Shown: one piece after another, positions 23,039 through 24,281 of the stretch
How positions within the stretch are numbered: the stretch's first letter is position 1
How the letters are laid out: each line of letters begins with the position of its first letter
Source of the DNA: a bacterium
GTDB taxonomy: Bacteria > Chloroflexota > Dormibacteria > UBA8260 > Bog-877
Assembly: GCA_021817025.1 (NCBI GenBank)
Contig: JAKAWF010000018.1
Location: 1-24,281 of the forward strand
Length of the DNA stretch: 24,281 nucleotides
Direction: 5' to 3'
Program-made: the position numbers and the translations under genes
Notes under the pieces: generated by a model
Seen by the model: only the letters and a program-made list of their open reading frames with translations
Database searches by the model: none
What the model was told of the DNA's origin: nothing

Positions 23039-23057
23039 TGCCGTATGCTGTACGGCA
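23039..23057 (+). promoter_or_regulatory. tacAT operator over the -10 box
   Basis: Inverted repeat TGCCGTA, 5-nt spacer, TACGGCA. Within it TATGCT (23044-23049) is a -10-like box followed by 7 nt and the tacA ATG at 23057. Ribbon-helix-helix antitoxins of this family repress their own operons by binding such repeats, so this is the probable autoregulatory operator, placed to block RNA polymerase directly. Confidence 0.6.
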
Positions 23058-23326
23058 TGACGACGACAGTCCGCATCGAGATGAGAGCTCCCGCAGAACA
23101 GGTGCGCCTGATCCGCGAGGCCGCGGCGCTGAGGGGAGCATCGCTCACCGGGTTCGTTCTCAAGGCGGCGACGAAGGCTGCTGAGGATGCCCTGGCCCTC
23201 CCGGCGGAGACTCTGGTGCCCCCGCGCTTCTTCGATAGGCTCATCGCTTCACTCTCGGGCCCCGAGGAGATCCCGACCGGGCTGAGTTCGCTCACCCGCC
23301 GACCCCGACCATATGGGCAGGTGTGA
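23057..23326 (+). CDS. tacA: DUF1778 (TacA-type) ribbon-helix-helix antitoxin
   Basis: Antitoxin of a type II GNAT toxin-antitoxin pair, 89 residues. The N-terminal half is a ribbon-helix-helix DNA-binding domain (TVRIEMRAPAEQVRLI, helix REAAALRGASLTGFVLKAA). The C-terminal half (LVPPRFFDRLIASLSGPEE) matches the toxin-wrapping segment of DUF1778 proteins. An in-frame ATG at 23045 lies inside the -10/operator, so the ATG at 23057 is chosen. Its TGA (23324-23326) overlaps the toxin GTG (23323-23325) as GTGA, ensuring coupled production. It probably represses its promoter alone or together with the toxin. Confidence 0.88.
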   Translation: MTTTVRIEMRAPAEQVRLIREAAALRGASLTGFVLKAATKAAEDALALPAETLVPPRFFDRLIASLSGPEEIPTGLSSLTRRPRPYGQV

Positions 23327-23826
23327 CATCGTTCGGGTCTCAGCGACTCCTACCTGAGCACGACCTAGATGCCTTCATCTCCAGCAACGAGGAGCTGGAT
23401 GGTTGGCTTCGCCGCTCGGCACGACATGCCGAGGCCGCCAATACAGGAAGGACGTTCGTGTGGACCCGGCCCGACTCCATCCAAGTGGTCGCCTACTTCA
23501 CCCTGGCCGCCCACCTCCTGCGTCGCGGGGAGGTCCCGAAGCGTGTGGGAAGGGGATCGCCGGACGCGATCCCGGCCATCCTGTTAGCTCGCCTGGCTCT
23601 CGACCAATCCCTGCAGGGCCAGGGGCTGGGAGGACAGCTCCTCCGTGACGCCCTCGAGAGGGCGGTGGAGGCGTCCGAGAGGGCGGCAGCCCGCCTCGTG
23701 GTGGTGGACGCGATTGACGAGGAGGCCTTCGCCTTCTACCAGCACTTCGGCTTCGTCGGCATACCAGGATCACGGCGGCTGGTCCGCAAGGTGAGTGAGG
23801 TCGCGGCCGGGCTGAGAGGCGAGTGA
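23323..23826 (+). CDS. tacT: GNAT acetyltransferase toxin (TacT-type)
   Basis: A 167-residue GCN5-related N-acetyltransferase. Characterised TacT/AtaT-like toxins acetylate the amino acid on charged tRNAs and stop translation. Seen are the N-terminal SSNEELDGWLRRSARHAEAANTG segment typical of the toxin subclass, RTFVW, the acetyl-CoA pyrophosphate loop RLALDQSLQGQGLGGQLL, and the catalytic-tyrosine region AFYQHFGF near the C-terminus. All key elements are intact, so the toxin is probably active and kept in check by the DUF1778 partner directly upstream. Which tRNA it modifies cannot be told. Confidence 0.9.
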   Translation: MTSFGSQRLLPEHDLDAFISSNEELDGWLRRSARHAEAANTGRTFVWTRPDSIQVVAYFTLAAHLLRRGEVPKRVGRGSPDAIPAILLARLALDQSLQGQGLGGQLLRDALERAVEASERAAARLVVVDAIDEEAFAFYQHFGFVGIPGSRRLVRKVSEVAAGLRGE

Positions 23827-23894
23827 CGCCTCGCCAGCCATAGCTCCAGGGATCGCTCTATCCGCGCGGAAGCGCTAACGCCCTGAGCTGGTGA

Positions 23895-23941
23895 CCAGGT
23901 GAGTGGCCGGGGGGAGTCGCACCCCCCGGCCACTCACCTGG
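23895..23941. repeat. Perfect 20-bp-stem hairpin after tacAT
   Basis: Two perfectly complementary 20-nt arms (23895-23914 and 23922-23941; the left begins CCAGGTGAGTGG and ends in six G) enclose a 7-nt loop AGTCGCA. It lies 68 nt after the tacT stop. There is no T-tract on either side. It may be a very strong U-less terminator for tacAT, or a terminal structure left by a mobile element, since a transposase-like tail follows at once. Confidence 0.85.
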
Positions 23942-23946
23942 AGACA

Positions 23947-24078
23947 GTGAACGCGGATGCGAAGACGCACCGCAGGCCCAACGGCCTGTCGGTGCGCGGC
24001 CACCCCAAGGTCCAGGCCAGCGCTTCCCTCTTCGCCCTTACCTACAACATCCTGCGGCTGATCGCGCTCACCGGCTGA
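23947..24078 (+). pseudogene. Possible C-terminal remnant of a DDE transposase
   Basis: A 43-residue frame from GTG 23947 to TGA 24076-24078 ends GHPKVQASASLFALTYNILR and LIALTG, the kind of basic-then-aliphatic terminus (LxxxxYNILRL) found in several IS transposases. No catalytic DDE residues or upstream part are present; the same frame upstream only reads through the hairpin to a stop at 23884-23886. It could be a 5'-truncated IS relic or chance. IS family not assigned. Confidence 0.35.
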
Positions 24079-24281
24079 CCCGCCCGCCCCGGCTCAAGCA
24101 GGCCGACAGTGGCCTTCCACCCAGTGCGGCAGCAGGACAGCAGCCCCCAAAGAGCTGTGGTCGCCGCTTGTGAACCACGGTGGGACGGAGCGCCTGACCT
24201 GGTCCACTTTGTGGCGTAATGCGATTCCTGCTCAGGCTCTCAGGGGCTGGCACTGGCCGATGGCGACGGGGATGCCGCCGC
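24079..24281. other. Window end, nothing recognised
   Basis: About 200 nt with no convincing gene, RNA or terminal repeat. If the preceding tail is a transposase relic, its right-hand inverted repeat should lie here, but I could not define one. Confidence 0.4.

Overview
This is a high-GC chromosomal segment. It probably comes from an actinobacterium-like or Chloroflexota/Dormibacterota-like aerobe. I base that on the GC-rich codons, many GTG starts, an isobutyryl-CoA-type split B12 mutase resembling the Streptomyces enzyme, a long L25/CTC protein, and frequent promoters whose -10 box lies only 6-7 nt before the start codon, which suggests leaderless mRNAs. The phylum cannot be fixed from the window alone.

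1-7287 (+ strand): a short-chain acyl-CoA block. It holds the 3' part of sucD (succinyl-CoA synthetase alpha), an acyl-CoA dehydrogenase, an acetyl-CoA acetyltransferase, a second acyl-CoA dehydrogenase, a MeaB-type GTPase chaperone and the large subunit of a B12 acyl-CoA mutase. The substrate-selecting residues of the mutase (Phe92, Gln210, Ala119) fit isobutyryl-CoA mutase rather than methylmalonyl-CoA mutase. The B12-binding small subunit lies about 4 kb away at 11408-11824. The set could join isobutyryl-CoA (valine breakdown) to butyryl-CoA, beta-oxidation and acetyl-CoA, although the hydratase and 3-hydroxyacyl-CoA dehydrogenase are not in view.

7263-9937 (- strand): a radical SAM/SPASM enzyme, then a translationally coupled pair: an ADP-ribosylglycohydrolase-fold protein with damaged metal-binding motifs and an apparently intact NYN/PIN-type nuclease. 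10174-11398 (+): a decayed polytopic membrane protein gene with one nonsense codon and two frameshifts.

11408-15854: mutase small subunit, ribosomal protein L25, RarA/MgsA AAA+ ATPase (-) and a ThDP-dependent acetolactate synthase/2-hydroxyacyl-CoA lyase-like enzyme (+). 16239-19406 (-): a 1055-residue PAS-GAF-PAS-GAF-GGDEF-EAL protein with both c-di-GMP domains apparently intact.

19407-24281 looks like accessory or decaying DNA. It has long gene-poor gaps, an orphan NMT1/SsuA-like binding protein without a signal peptide, an MFS exporter broken by a single in-frame TGA at an expected Trp, and a TacA-TacT (DUF1778-GNAT) toxin-antitoxin pair with an operator over its promoter. It also has a 28-bp perfect palindrome, a 20-bp-stem perfect hairpin and a possible transposase tail. 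No tRNA, rRNA or CRISPR array was found.
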